64,000 nucleotides of DNA, taken from Salegentibacter lacus. GTDB lineage: Bacteria > Bacteroidota > Bacteroidia > Flavobacteriales > Flavobacteriaceae. The stretch's first letter is position 1; each line of letters begins with the position of its first letter. The stretch is taken from assembly GCF_020164555.1 (NCBI RefSeq), contig NZ_JAIQZB010000005.1:62001-126000 (forward strand), written 5' to 3'. Below the pieces are notes generated by a model. That model was not told the DNA's origin, made no database searches, and saw nothing but the letters and a program-made list of their open reading frames with translations. The position numbers were made by a program, and so were the translations under genes. Positions 1-6,986 of the stretch are shown piece after piece.

Positions 1-661
1 CATCATCGCTTTCCAGGTTGAAAACCGAAACGCAATTCTCAATAGCTTCTTCAGTTCCTATTCGCTGAATGGTATTGATTATAATTTTCTTTGCTTCCTG
101 CTGTGCAGTTAGTTTAGCTTCTTCTATAGTATCTTGAATTAAGGCCATTGCATCTGTCCTGGCACTGTCTTTAAGCGCTTCAGAGAGTTGTGCTTTAGCT
201 TCATCGGCAGAAAGTCCTGATATTACTTCTAATTGCTGAATCTGGCTATTATGAAGTTTATCGATTTCTTCCTGTTTCTTTTCAAGATATTCAACACGAT
301 GATTATAATCGGCTAACTTATCTTCAAATTCTTTATTGAGTTTCTTGTTTTTGGAAAGTTCTCCAGAAACCTGAGATTCTTTATCCCTGATGCGTTTTTC
401 GGCATCGTTCATTTTCTTATCCCGGTTTAGAATTACCTTCTCATGCTCCGATTTTAATTCAATGAACTTCTCTTTGGCCTGAAGAATCTTATCTTTCTTG
501 ATACTCTCTCCTTCAGATTTAGCTTCTTTAAGAATATTTGCCGCCGTTTTCTTAGCGTTCTTGATGGTTTGTGAAGCTCTTTTTCGCTCCAATTGCTTGG
601 CAATAGCAAATCCTATTGCTGTCCCAATAACCCCGATAACTATATTTAATAATATTTCCAT
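1..661 (-). CDS. rny: Ribonuclease Y, N-terminal part (cut by window start)
   Basis: RNase Y is a membrane-anchored endoribonuclease that starts bulk mRNA decay. The minus strand reads an ATG at 659-661 followed by about 220 codons that run off the window edge. A short hydrophobic N-terminal segment (starting [13 protein letters not shown]) is the membrane anchor. It is followed by a long, charged, Lys/Glu-rich coiled coil covering most of the visible protein, and the last visible residues (VFNLESDD) are where the KH domain begins in this family. The KH and HD catalytic domains lie outside the window. The gene sits downstream of zapA and the 6S RNA on the same strand, an arrangement common in Flavobacteriia. 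The family is usually about 520 residues, so a little under half is seen. Confidence 0.93.
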   Translation of the reverse strand, partial: MEILLNIVIGVIGTAIGFAIAKQLERKRASQTIKNAKKTAANILKEAKSEGESIKKDKILQAKEKFIELKSEHEKVILNRDKKMNDAEKRIRDKESQVSGELSKNKKLNKEFEDKLADYNHRVEYLEKKQEEIDKLHNSQIQQLEVISGLSADEAKAQLSEALKDSARTDAMALIQDTIEEAKLTAQQEAKKIIINTIQRIGTEEAIENCVSVFNLESDD

Positions 662-685
662 ATTTAAAATTTATGTATAAAAAAA

Positions 686-857
686 GCCTGTATTAGATGG
701 GTTTTTGGATTAAACTCCTTAAAAACAAGTTTAGGGCTAACAAGCTGATCAAGAATCCGCTCATCCCGAAAAATCGGGAGCGGCGCGCTTTTACAACTTA
801 GACTCACCCTCTTTAAAGAATCTCTGTTGAGTTTATCAAAATATCACTAATACAGGC
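686..857 (-). ncRNA. ssrS: 6S RNA (SsrS), RNA polymerase-binding regulatory RNA
   Basis: 6S RNA mimics an open promoter and sequesters housekeeping RNA polymerase. The region between zapA and rny is noncoding but strongly structured. Its ends are a perfect 11-bp inverted repeat (GCCTGTATTAG at 686-696 with its complement at 847-857). A second closing helix pairs 829-834 with 712-717, and a GC-rich apical hairpin lies at 757-783. The about 172-nt length, the long rod-like fold with unpaired central region and the zapA-adjacent position fit 6S RNA. On the minus strand the 3' end runs into a T-tract (681-685 and beyond), which may act as terminator or processing site. Covariance-model confirmation was not possible here. 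Confidence 0.85.
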
Positions 858-887
858 AGTAACCTTTATTTATTTAAAGAACGCTCA

Positions 888-1178
888 TTACACCAAATGC
901 TTCTGCAGTAAATCGTTAAGTGATTTAAGTTTATCTTCTGCTTTAAGCGTATCGGTAGATCTATCTATATCTTTTTGCTCGGTTTGGGCGGCAAATTGCA
1001 AAGCGCACATCGCCAATACATCCTGCTTATCCCTTACGGCATAACTTTGCTCAAATTGCTTAATCATAGCCTCAATCTTCTTCGCTGCCTTGCGTAAACC
1101 TTCTTCCTGTTGTGGATTAATGGTTAAAGGATACACACGATCTGCAATAGAAAGTTTTATTTTTAGTTTATCGGCCAT
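888..1178 (-). CDS. zapA: Cell division protein ZapA
   Basis: ZapA binds FtsZ and promotes bundling of protofilaments at the division ring. The 96-residue product has the typical N-terminal beta segment (MADKLKIKLSIADRVYPL) and a long C-terminal helix, and its length matches bacterial ZapA. ATG is at 1176-1178. It follows the small coiled-coil gene ending at 1184 with only a few bases between them, so the two probably form one transcript from the -7 box at 1502-1509. The 6S RNA lies immediately downstream on the same strand. Confidence 0.9.
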   Translation of the reverse strand: MADKLKIKLSIADRVYPLTINPQQEEGLRKAAKKIEAMIKQFEQSYAVRDKQDVLAMCALQFAAQTEQKDIDRSTDTLKAEDKLKSLNDLLQKHLV

Positions 1179-1183
1179 ATTTA

Positions 1184-1474
1184 TTATTCAGATAATTGAA
1201 CAATGCATTGATCAATTTCTCTTATTAAGCTGTTTAATTTAAGCTTAGTTTCTGTTTTGAATTCGGTACTGCCCAGCATTGCATTGGCGGCTTTGAGGTT
1301 TTGAACTTCCTGATTGGAACGTTCAAGTTGTTGAGTTAATCTAAGATTTTCCTCTTTAACAGCTGTCATTTCTTCCTCTATAGAACTTTGATTCTGCTTT
1401 AAATTTTCATATTTATGAAGCAATTTACTAATCCTATTTTCAAGGCTATCAACGATTTCTGTCAATTCACTCAT
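1184..1474 (-). CDS. Small coiled-coil protein upstream of zapA
   Basis: A 96-residue protein starting MSELTEIVDSLENRISKLL, almost entirely a heptad-rich coiled coil with many Glu, Leu and Gln. I chose the ATG at 1472-1474, not the longer frame reaching 1588, because a perfect TAnnTTTG promoter box lies at 1502-1509. A transcript from that box would start near 1495-1498 and could not include the upstream codons; the extra 38 residues also do not resemble the rest. The position directly before zapA and the coiled-coil build suggest a ZapB-like or other division-associated partner. This is inference from context; I do not recognise a specific family. Confidence 0.8.
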   Translation of the reverse strand: MSELTEIVDSLENRISKLLHKYENLKQNQSSIEEEMTAVKEENLRLTQQLERSNQEVQNLKAANAMLGSTEFKTETKLKLNSLIREIDQCIVQLSE

Positions 1475-1501
1475 AAAAGCCAAATGTAATGCTTGTCCCC
1501 A

Positions 1502-1509
1502 CAAAGTTA
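1502..1509 (-). promoter_or_regulatory. -7 promoter box of the coiled-coil/zapA operon
   Basis: The minus strand reads TAACTTTG, a full match to the Bacteroidota -7 consensus TAnnTTTG. A weak -33 element (ATTG, 1530-1533) lies 20 nt upstream. It predicts a leader of about 20 nt before the ATG at 1474 and decides that start. Confidence 0.6.
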
Positions 1510-1658
1510 ACATTCGCGCTCTAATATGCCAATTGTTTTTTCGTCTATTTTTAAAAATCGGCAAGACTATTGCTAAGTTTCTAAGCACTAAGGCTTTAAT
1601 TTTTGGTTAAACTTTAATTAACTTTACTGCCCCGTAATACCTCAAATAAAAAATTTAC

Positions 1659-3353
1659 ATGAAATCTATTTTAACGCTTATTCTCTTATTTGTTGGCACT
1701 GCCATCTTCGCTCAGGCGCAGCTTCCGCAGGATTATTTTCAGAAACCACTGGAAGTTCCGCTAGTTCTTTCAGGTACTTTTGGAGAACTGCGTTCCAATC
1801 ATTTTCACAGTGGTTTAGATATCAAAACCCAGCAAAGGCAGGGACTAAATGTGGTCGCTTCAGCTAAAGGATATGTAAGCCGAATCAATATTCAGCATTA
1901 CGGCTACGGAAAAGCGCTTTATGTGCAGCATCCTAACGGCTATACCACAGTGTACGCCCATTTAAAAGAATTTTCACCTGAAATTGAAGCCTATATCAAG
2001 AAACGGCAATATGCGAACGAAACTTATGAAATAGAACTTTTTCCTGAAGCAGACGAATTAAAGGTAGAAGAAAATGAACTTGTAGCTTTTAGCGGAAACA
2101 CCGGCGGCAGCGGTGGCCCTCACCTGCATTTTGAAATTCGTGATGGCAGTCAGCGACCAATGAACCCAAAGCTCTTTGGAATAAATATAGAAGATAATCG
2201 TGCGCCAATTATAGATGGTTTATATGCCTATCCATTAGATGCAGAAGCGCACGTAAATAATTCAAGAGAGCGACAAAAAATAAACCTCACTCCACTCGAA
2301 GATGGGACTTATATTGCGAGTGAAATTGATGCTTGTGGCAACATAGGTTTTGGGGTTTCCTCAGTAGATCAGCAGGATGGAGCGCCCAACCGAAATGGAG
2401 TTTATAAAATTGAAGCTGAGCTAAATGGAGATCGCGTATTCACCTTACCATTTAAGCGGTTTTCTTTTGCCGAAAGCCGTCACCTTAATCAACTAATCGA
2501 TTATGAATATTACAGTAAAAACAGAAAACGCATTCAAAAGCTTTTTGTTGAAAACGGAAATCCGCTAAGCTTGTATGAGGACGTAGTGAATAAAGGAGAG
2601 CTTCATATTCAAGACAGTCTTAATTATAATTATACCATAAAAGTGAGCGACTTTGCCGGAAACCAACGCGTGATAAGAATTCCTATTCAGGGAATGCAGC
2701 GAAACGATATTCCGCCTAAGAAAGAAGAAAAAACCGATTACTTCGCTCAAGCAAATCAACCATTTGTCACTGAAGCAAACGGAATGGATGTTTATATTCC
2801 GAAAGGAAGCCTTTATCACGATACCTATCTGGATATTGAATTTGGAGAAGACAAAGTGAAAGTTCATAACGACCACACCCCGCTTCATAAAAATATAACA
2901 ATTGGATTTGACGTAAGTGAGTACTCGGCTGAAGAAAAAGAAAAACTCTTTATCGCCAGATTAGGTTATGGCAATAGACCTAATTACTCTTCAACCTATA
3001 AGAAGGCAAACCGTTTTACCACCGGGACAAGGACTTTTGGGGAATACACGCTTGCTTCAGATGTTACACCGCCTAAAATTTGGCCTACCAACTTTAACGA
3101 TGGCCAGTGGATTTCCAGCAACAGTACTTTACAGGTAAAAATAAGCGACGACCTTTCCGGAATTAAAAGTTACCGTGCAACGGTAAACGGCAAATTCATC
3201 CTGATGGAATATGAGTATAAAAATAATACGTTAACCCACGATTTTAGCGATGGCGTAGTCACAGATTCTGAAAACCAGCTAAAAATAATCGTAACCGATA
3301 ATGTTGGAAACAGTAATACTTATGAAGCTACTTTTTTTAGAAAGACTTCTTAA
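1659..3353 (+). CDS. M23 family metallopeptidase (LytM-type), secreted
   Basis: Predicted zinc endopeptidase acting on peptidoglycan cross-links or bridges in the periplasm. Residues 1-20 are a signal peptide (hydrophobic core, cleavage near AQA). The LytM domain follows at about residues 35-180. It has the first zinc motif H-x3-D (H50, D54 in HSGLD), a further His at 100 and the H-x-H motif at 154-156 (HLHFE), so the metal site is intact. The remaining 380 residues look like beta-rich Ig-like regions and carry no second peptidase motif. At 564 residues this is longer than a minimal M23 enzyme; the long C-terminal extension is common in Bacteroidota. It is divergent from the zapA operon. The substrate cannot be read from sequence. 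Confidence 0.9.
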   Translation: MKSILTLILLFVGTAIFAQAQLPQDYFQKPLEVPLVLSGTFGELRSNHFHSGLDIKTQQRQGLNVVASAKGYVSRINIQHYGYGKALYVQHPNGYTTVYAHLKEFSPEIEAYIKKRQYANETYEIELFPEADELKVEENELVAFSGNTGGSGGPHLHFEIRDGSQRPMNPKLFGINIEDNRAPIIDGLYAYPLDAEAHVNNSRERQKINLTPLEDGTYIASEIDACGNIGFGVSSVDQQDGAPNRNGVYKIEAELNGDRVFTLPFKRFSFAESRHLNQLIDYEYYSKNRKRIQKLFVENGNPLSLYEDVVNKGELHIQDSLNYNYTIKVSDFAGNQRVIRIPIQGMQRNDIPPKKEEKTDYFAQANQPFVTEANGMDVYIPKGSLYHDTYLDIEFGEDKVKVHNDHTPLHKNITIGFDVSEYSAEEKEKLFIARLGYGNRPNYSSTYKKANRFTTGTRTFGEYTLASDVTPPKIWPTNFNDGQWISSNSTLQVKISDDLSGIKSYRATVNGKFILMEYEYKNNTLTHDFSDGVVTDSENQLKIIVTDNVGNSNTYEATFFRKTS

Positions 3354-3397
3354 ATTGAAGTGAAAATGAAGTTTTATATTATCCTAATTTAAATGAT

Positions 3398-3661
3398 ATG
3401 GGTTTTGGAGGAAGTTCAAGCGGTGCCAATGTAATTTTTAAAAATAATCGTCGAGAAAGAAAATCGAAGACTGATAAGTTTCAAAAGTCTACCGGCTCAG
3501 GAATTCAGGGTATTAAATCTGAAGAAGTAAATTCAGTTGAAATCCTTGAAATAAGAAAGAAAATAAGACTGGAGAATAAAAGAAGACAGCGGAAAATATT
3601 GATATTCTCCGCTGTCTTTATGTTGATTTTTATAATAATATTTTGGAAAGTAATGTTCTAA
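3398..3661 (+). CDS. Small single-pass membrane protein, function unknown
   Basis: An 87-residue protein with a Gly/Ser-rich start (MGFGGSSSGANVIFKNNRRER), a basic middle and one C-terminal membrane segment (about residues 66-85). The topology looks like a tail-anchored protein with a positively charged cytoplasmic part. Similar small flavobacterial proteins have been labelled 'riboflavin synthase subunit beta' in some annotations, but nothing here resembles lumazine or riboflavin synthase, so I would not use that name. It lies 44 nt after the M23 gene and could be co-transcribed with it. A near-perfect 36-nt inverted repeat (3583-3618) lies inside its coding sequence. Confidence 0.7.
   Translation: MGFGGSSSGANVIFKNNRRERKSKTDKFQKSTGSGIQGIKSEEVNSVEILEIRKKIRLENKRRQRKILIFSAVFMLIFIIIFWKVMF
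3583..3618 (-). terminator. Stem-loop inside a CDS, possible terminator for the opposing GlmU-like gene
   Basis: AAGACAGCGGA (3583-3593) pairs perfectly with TCCGCTGTCTT (3608-3618), and the interior adds five more pairs (AATAT/ATATT) around a 2-nt loop. On the minus strand the hairpin is followed by CTTCTTTTATTC, a loose U-rich tract, 60 nt past the stop of the GlmU-like gene. It could therefore end that transcript although it lies inside the 87-codon plus-strand gene. The tail is weak, so this is a candidate. Confidence 0.45.
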
Positions 3662-3677
3662 TTAAAAAAAAGAGCAT

Positions 3678-4850
3678 TTACCCTCTCCTCCACTTACTGG
3701 TTTCTTCGAAAACGTGTTCCAGGATTTTTTTATCTTCCTCTGAAAATTCTATGTTTCGCCGTTGCATTACTATTTCAGCAACTTCAAAAGCTTTTTGGGT
3801 TTTGTAAGTTGTCATCCCGGCGCTGCCGCCCCAACTAAAACTGGGGACGAAATTCCGTGGAAATCCTGCTCCAAAAATATTAGCACTCACGCCAACAACT
3901 GTTCCGGTATTGAACATCGTGTTTATTCCGCATTTACTATGGTCACCCATCATTAATCCGCAAAACTGCAATCCAGTTTTAGCAAAACCTTCAGTCTCGT
4001 AATCCCAGATACGCACTTCAGCATAATTATTTTTCAGGTTAGAATTGTTGGTATCCGCGCCAAGATTGCACCATTCTCCTAAAACCGAGTTTCCTAAATA
4101 TCCGTCGTGTCCTTTATTAGAATTCGCAAAAAGCACAGCATTGTTTATCTCGCCACCACCGCGACATCCAGGGCCAAGTGTAGTGGGACCGTAAATTTTA
4201 GCACCCATTTTCACCAAAGCACCTTCGCAAACCGCGAGCGCGCCTTTTATAAGACTACCCTCCAGTACTTTTGCATCTTTCCCGATATAAATTGGACCGG
4301 AAGAAGCGTTAAGGGAGCAATTCTCTACTTCGGCTCCTTCTTCAATAAAAATCCTTTCTGGGTTTTTTACATAATTAGATTCGTGAATTGGCTGGGATTG
4401 CCGGTCTTTGGTTATAATTTCAAAATCGGCTTCAATGGCTTCTCCGTTTTTGGAAAAAATATCCCAGGAATTATTTATTTGAATTACTCCATCAGCCAAC
4501 TCTATCTGCTCATAATCATCTAAAGCCACTTCCTGATCTTTGTAAGCGTGAAAAGCAACAATATCTTCCTTATGAAAAATCGCCTGGTTAAGCTTTAGAT
4601 TTTGTATTTGCTGTAAAAACTGAGGATTTGGAAGAAAAGAAGCGTTTATCATTATGTTTTCTTCCAGTTCTACCATAGGCCATTTTTCGGCTAAATAACC
4701 TTCAGTAACTGTAGAAGTGGTAGATTTTAAAAGGAATTCCCATTTTTCCCGAATTGTAAGAATACCTACTCTAATATCGGCTACAGGCCGGGTAAAGGTA
4801 AAAGGGAGTAAGCGGTTCCTGACAGAACCGTCAAATAATATATAATTCAT
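3678..4850 (-). CDS. GlmU-like putative sugar nucleotidyltransferase
   Basis: A 390-residue protein with an N-terminal nucleotidyltransferase-like half (MNYILFDGSVRNRLLPFTFTRPVADIR) and a C-terminal left-handed beta-helix of hexapeptide repeats (for example VYIGKDAKVLEGSLIKG-type turns, about residues 180-340). This is the layout of GlmU (UDP-N-acetylglucosamine synthesis), but the canonical GlmU loop LAAGxGTRM is absent. It belongs to the divergent 'GlmU family protein' group of Bacteroidota, and the exact substrate is unknown. The start is the ATG at 4848-4850: TAnnTTTG boxes at 4856-4863 and 4869-4876 would place transcription starts downstream of the alternative start at 4898. It converges with the small membrane gene, whose stop is only 16 nt away. 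Confidence 0.85.
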   Translation of the reverse strand: MNYILFDGSVRNRLLPFTFTRPVADIRVGILTIREKWEFLLKSTTSTVTEGYLAEKWPMVELEENIMINASFLPNPQFLQQIQNLKLNQAIFHKEDIVAFHAYKDQEVALDDYEQIELADGVIQINNSWDIFSKNGEAIEADFEIITKDRQSQPIHESNYVKNPERIFIEEGAEVENCSLNASSGPIYIGKDAKVLEGSLIKGALAVCEGALVKMGAKIYGPTTLGPGCRGGGEINNAVLFANSNKGHDGYLGNSVLGEWCNLGADTNNSNLKNNYAEVRIWDYETEGFAKTGLQFCGLMMGDHSKCGINTMFNTGTVVGVSANIFGAGFPRNFVPSFSWGGSAGMTTYKTQKAFEVAEIVMQRRNIEFSEEDKKILEHVFEETSKWRRG

Positions 4851-4855
4851 CCGCA

Positions 4856-4876
4856 CAAATTTAGGGATCAAAAATA
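4856..4876 (-). promoter_or_regulatory. Two overlapping -7 boxes for the GlmU-like gene
   Basis: The minus strand holds TATTTTTG (4869-4876) and TAAATTTG (4856-4863), both full TAnnTTTG matches. The distal one predicts a leader of about 14 nt. The proximal one would give an almost leaderless message starting 1-3 nt before the ATG at 4850. Confidence 0.5.
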
Positions 4877-4997
4877 CAAATAAACTGCCTTGAAGCAAGT
4901 TTACCGGGTTCTAAGTTGAAAAATAGAAGACAATTTGAAACGTTGAGAAACATCTACTTAAAATTCCTTTTGGAATTTGTAAAAATTGCGCACAAAA

Positions 4998-5025
4998 AAA
5001 AGTCGCCTTAAAAAAGACGACTTTT
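4998..5025 (-). terminator. Rho-independent terminator of rpmE2
   Basis: On the minus strand GTCGTCTT pairs with AAGGCGAC (one G-U), extended by A/T pairs, and is followed by a run of eight or more T. It lies 24 nt after the L31 stop codon. Confidence 0.8.
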
Positions 5026-5048
5026 CGAAATTATATATAACAAAAAAC

Positions 5049-5300
5049 TTATTTCTTAAATTTCTTGTACTTGTTCTTAAACTTGTCAATACGACCAGCG
5101 CTATCAACCAATTTGGTTTGCCCGGTATAGTATGGGTGAGAAGTTCTTGAGATCTCCAATTTAATAAGTGGATACTCTGTACCTTCTACTTCAATAGTTT
5201 CTTTAGTGTTTGCGGTAGATTTGGTAATGAATACATCTTCGTTAGACATATCTTTAAATGCTACCAATCTATAATTTTCCGGATGGATTCCCTGCTTCAT
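5049..5300 (-). CDS. rpmE2: Type B 50S ribosomal protein L31
   Basis: An 83-residue large-subunit ribosomal protein that bridges the 50S and 30S subunits. The start [15 protein letters not shown], the central SHPYYTG motif and the basic Lys-rich tail are family hallmarks. It contains no cysteine, so it is the zinc-independent type B form, not the C-x2-C zinc form. It is monocistronic, with a TAnnTTTG box at 5329-5336 and a terminator at 4998-5025. Confidence 0.96.
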   Translation of the reverse strand: MKQGIHPENYRLVAFKDMSNEDVFITKSTANTKETIEVEGTEYPLIKLEISRTSHPYYTGQTKLVDSAGRIDKFKNKYKKFKK

Positions 5301-5328
5301 CGCTTTAGTTCTTTTAATTTTCGAGGTG

Positions 5329-5336
5329 CAAATTTA
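5329..5336 (-). promoter_or_regulatory. -7 promoter box of rpmE2
   Basis: The minus strand reads TAAATTTG, a full match to TAnnTTTG, giving a leader of roughly 25 nt. A CTTG-like -33 sequence lies near 5356-5359. Confidence 0.55.
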
Positions 5337-5405
5337 AGTAATTCAATTATAAAAACAAGGAATAGTCGAAATTAATTTTAATTCTTCTGCAATGTAACGT
5401 TTTGC

Positions 5406-5413
5406 TATATTTG
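5406..5413 (+). promoter_or_regulatory. -7 promoter box of the DUF4199-GT2-mutase-ABC operon
   Basis: TATATTTG matches TAnnTTTG exactly. A weak -33 element (TCTG, 5386-5389) lies 16 nt upstream. The predicted leader before the ATG at 5450 is about 33 nt. Confidence 0.55.
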
Positions 5414-5449
5414 CTTACTAACCGGTTATAACTAAACAATCACAAAAAT

Positions 5450-5968
5450 ATGGAAAATTCTACTTCAGTCAAATCGGTTGCCTATCCTTATGGGATGGTT
5501 CTTGCAATTTACTCTATCCTAGTTCTTGTTCTTATTTATGCTTTTAATGTAGCCCAGGATAACTGGATAGTTGGCGTTATAAACGCACTTGTCTCCATTG
5601 CTATTTTTGTTTTGGCTATTAAAAAATTTAAACAAAATAATAATGGCTTTTTAAGCCTTAAGGAAGCCTTAAAAGTTGGTTTGGCTGTAGCCGTAATAAG
5701 CGGACTAATTACTGCAGTTTATTCCTTTATTCATTATAGCTTTGTATATCCTGAGTATTCAGAAATAATGTATGATGAAGCAGTTTTGCAAATGACAGAA
5801 CAAGGCATACCTGAATCTCAGCAATCTCAGGCTCTGGAAATGACAAAAATGTTCACCAGCCCCTGGTTTTTTGCCACTATGGCTTTGGTAGGAAGTTTAT
5901 TTTTCGGATTTATAATATCATTAATTACAGGGTTAATTCTAAAAAGAGAAAATCCTGCACATCAATAG
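5450..5968 (+). CDS. DUF4199 domain membrane protein
   Basis: A 172-residue inner-membrane protein of the Bacteroidota-specific DUF4199 family. It has four hydrophobic segments (about residues 15-32, 40-57, 76-98 and 138-163), with an acidic/Gln-rich loop between the third and fourth. The sequence before the third segment (FLSLKEALKVGLAVAVISGLI) is the typical family signature. The function is unknown. It is first in a plus-strand operon and only 10 nt before a membrane glycosyltransferase; this gene order recurs in flavobacteria and suggests a link to envelope glycan assembly, which is inference. Confidence 0.88.
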   Translation: MENSTSVKSVAYPYGMVLAIYSILVLVLIYAFNVAQDNWIVGVINALVSIAIFVLAIKKFKQNNNGFLSLKEALKVGLAVAVISGLITAVYSFIHYSFVYPEYSEIMYDEAVLQMTEQGIPESQQSQALEMTKMFTSPWFFATMALVGSLFFGFIISLITGLILKRENPAHQ

Positions 5969-5978
5969 AAATAAAATA

Positions 5979-6938
5979 ATGCAGATTTCCGTCGTTATTC
6001 CTCTTTTAAACGAAGAACAATCTTTAACTGAATTGTATAATTGGATCGCAAAAGTAATGCGATCCAATTCCTTTTCACACGAGATCATTTTTATAGACGA
6101 CGGCAGTACAGACGATTCCTGGAGAACCATTGAAGCCCTGGCAGAAAACGACCAGGCGGTTAAAGGAATAAAATTCAATAGGAACTACGGGAAATCCCAG
6201 GCACTTCACGCCGGTTTCTTACGCGCCCAGGGTGATGTGATTATCACTATGGATGCCGATCTACAGGACAATCCCGAAGAAATTCCCGAACTCTACGATA
6301 TGGTTACCAATCAAGGTTATGACCTGGTTTCGGGCTGGAAAAAGAAACGCTACGATTCTGTGGTTTCCAAGAACATACCTTCAAAGATCTTCAACGCCGC
6401 GGCGAGAAAAACTTCAGGAGTAAAATTACACGATTTTAATTGTGGTTTAAAGGCGTACCGACAGGCAGTGGTGAAAAATATTGACGTGTATGGCGAAATG
6501 CACCGTTATATCCCGGTTTTAGCGAAAAATTCGGGGTTCACTAAAATTACCGAAAAAGAAGTTCAACACCAGGCCCGTAAATACGGAAAAACAAAGTTTG
6601 GTGCCGAAAGATTTATCAATGGTTTTTTAGACCTTATCAGCATTTGGTTCCTTTCCAAATTTGGCCGCCGGCCTATGCACCTTTTCGGAGCTTTAGGCGT
6701 GTTAATGTTTATTTTCGGTTTTCTATCCGCCGGTTGGATTGGCGTTTCCAAACTTTACAAACTATATAATGGTTTACCCAATGTTTTGGTGACCTCAAAT
6801 CCCTGGTTTTATATCGCTCTTGCGGTAATGATTATTGGTACACAGCTTTTCCTTGCCGGTTTCCTCGGGGAGCTCATTTTACGCTCTAAACGCGAAAAGG
6901 AACGCTACCTCATCAATAAAACCACCCCAAATTTATAA
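5979..6938 (+). CDS. Family 2 glycosyltransferase, DPM1/GtrB-like, membrane-anchored
   Basis: Transfers a sugar from a nucleotide sugar, probably to a polyprenyl phosphate on the cytoplasmic face of the inner membrane. The N-terminal GT-A fold carries the nucleotide-binding start (ISVVIPLLNEEQSL), the DDGSTDDSW motif (about residues 41-49) and the metal-binding DADLQDNPEEIPEL (about 88-101). Two C-terminal membrane helices (about residues 232-258 and 270-297) match the GtrB/ArnC/DPM1 subgroup. At 319 residues it is full length. It lies 10 nt after the DUF4199 gene and upstream of the phosphohexomutase that could supply the activated sugar. The donor is not determined. Confidence 0.9.
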   Translation: MQISVVIPLLNEEQSLTELYNWIAKVMRSNSFSHEIIFIDDGSTDDSWRTIEALAENDQAVKGIKFNRNYGKSQALHAGFLRAQGDVIITMDADLQDNPEEIPELYDMVTNQGYDLVSGWKKKRYDSVVSKNIPSKIFNAAARKTSGVKLHDFNCGLKAYRQAVVKNIDVYGEMHRYIPVLAKNSGFTKITEKEVQHQARKYGKTKFGAERFINGFLDLISIWFLSKFGRRPMHLFGALGVLMFIFGFLSAGWIGVSKLYKLYNGLPNVLVTSNPWFYIALAVMIIGTQLFLAGFLGELILRSKREKERYLINKTTPNL

Positions 6939-6986
6939 TGCTGTTAAGGCATTAATCCTTATTTTTGTTTATCTAAAATTATAATT

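Noticed and set aside
4107-4523. A 138-codon plus-strand frame opposite the GlmU-like gene
   Set aside because: It is antisense to a well-supported hexapeptide-repeat protein and has no recognisable domain or promoter.
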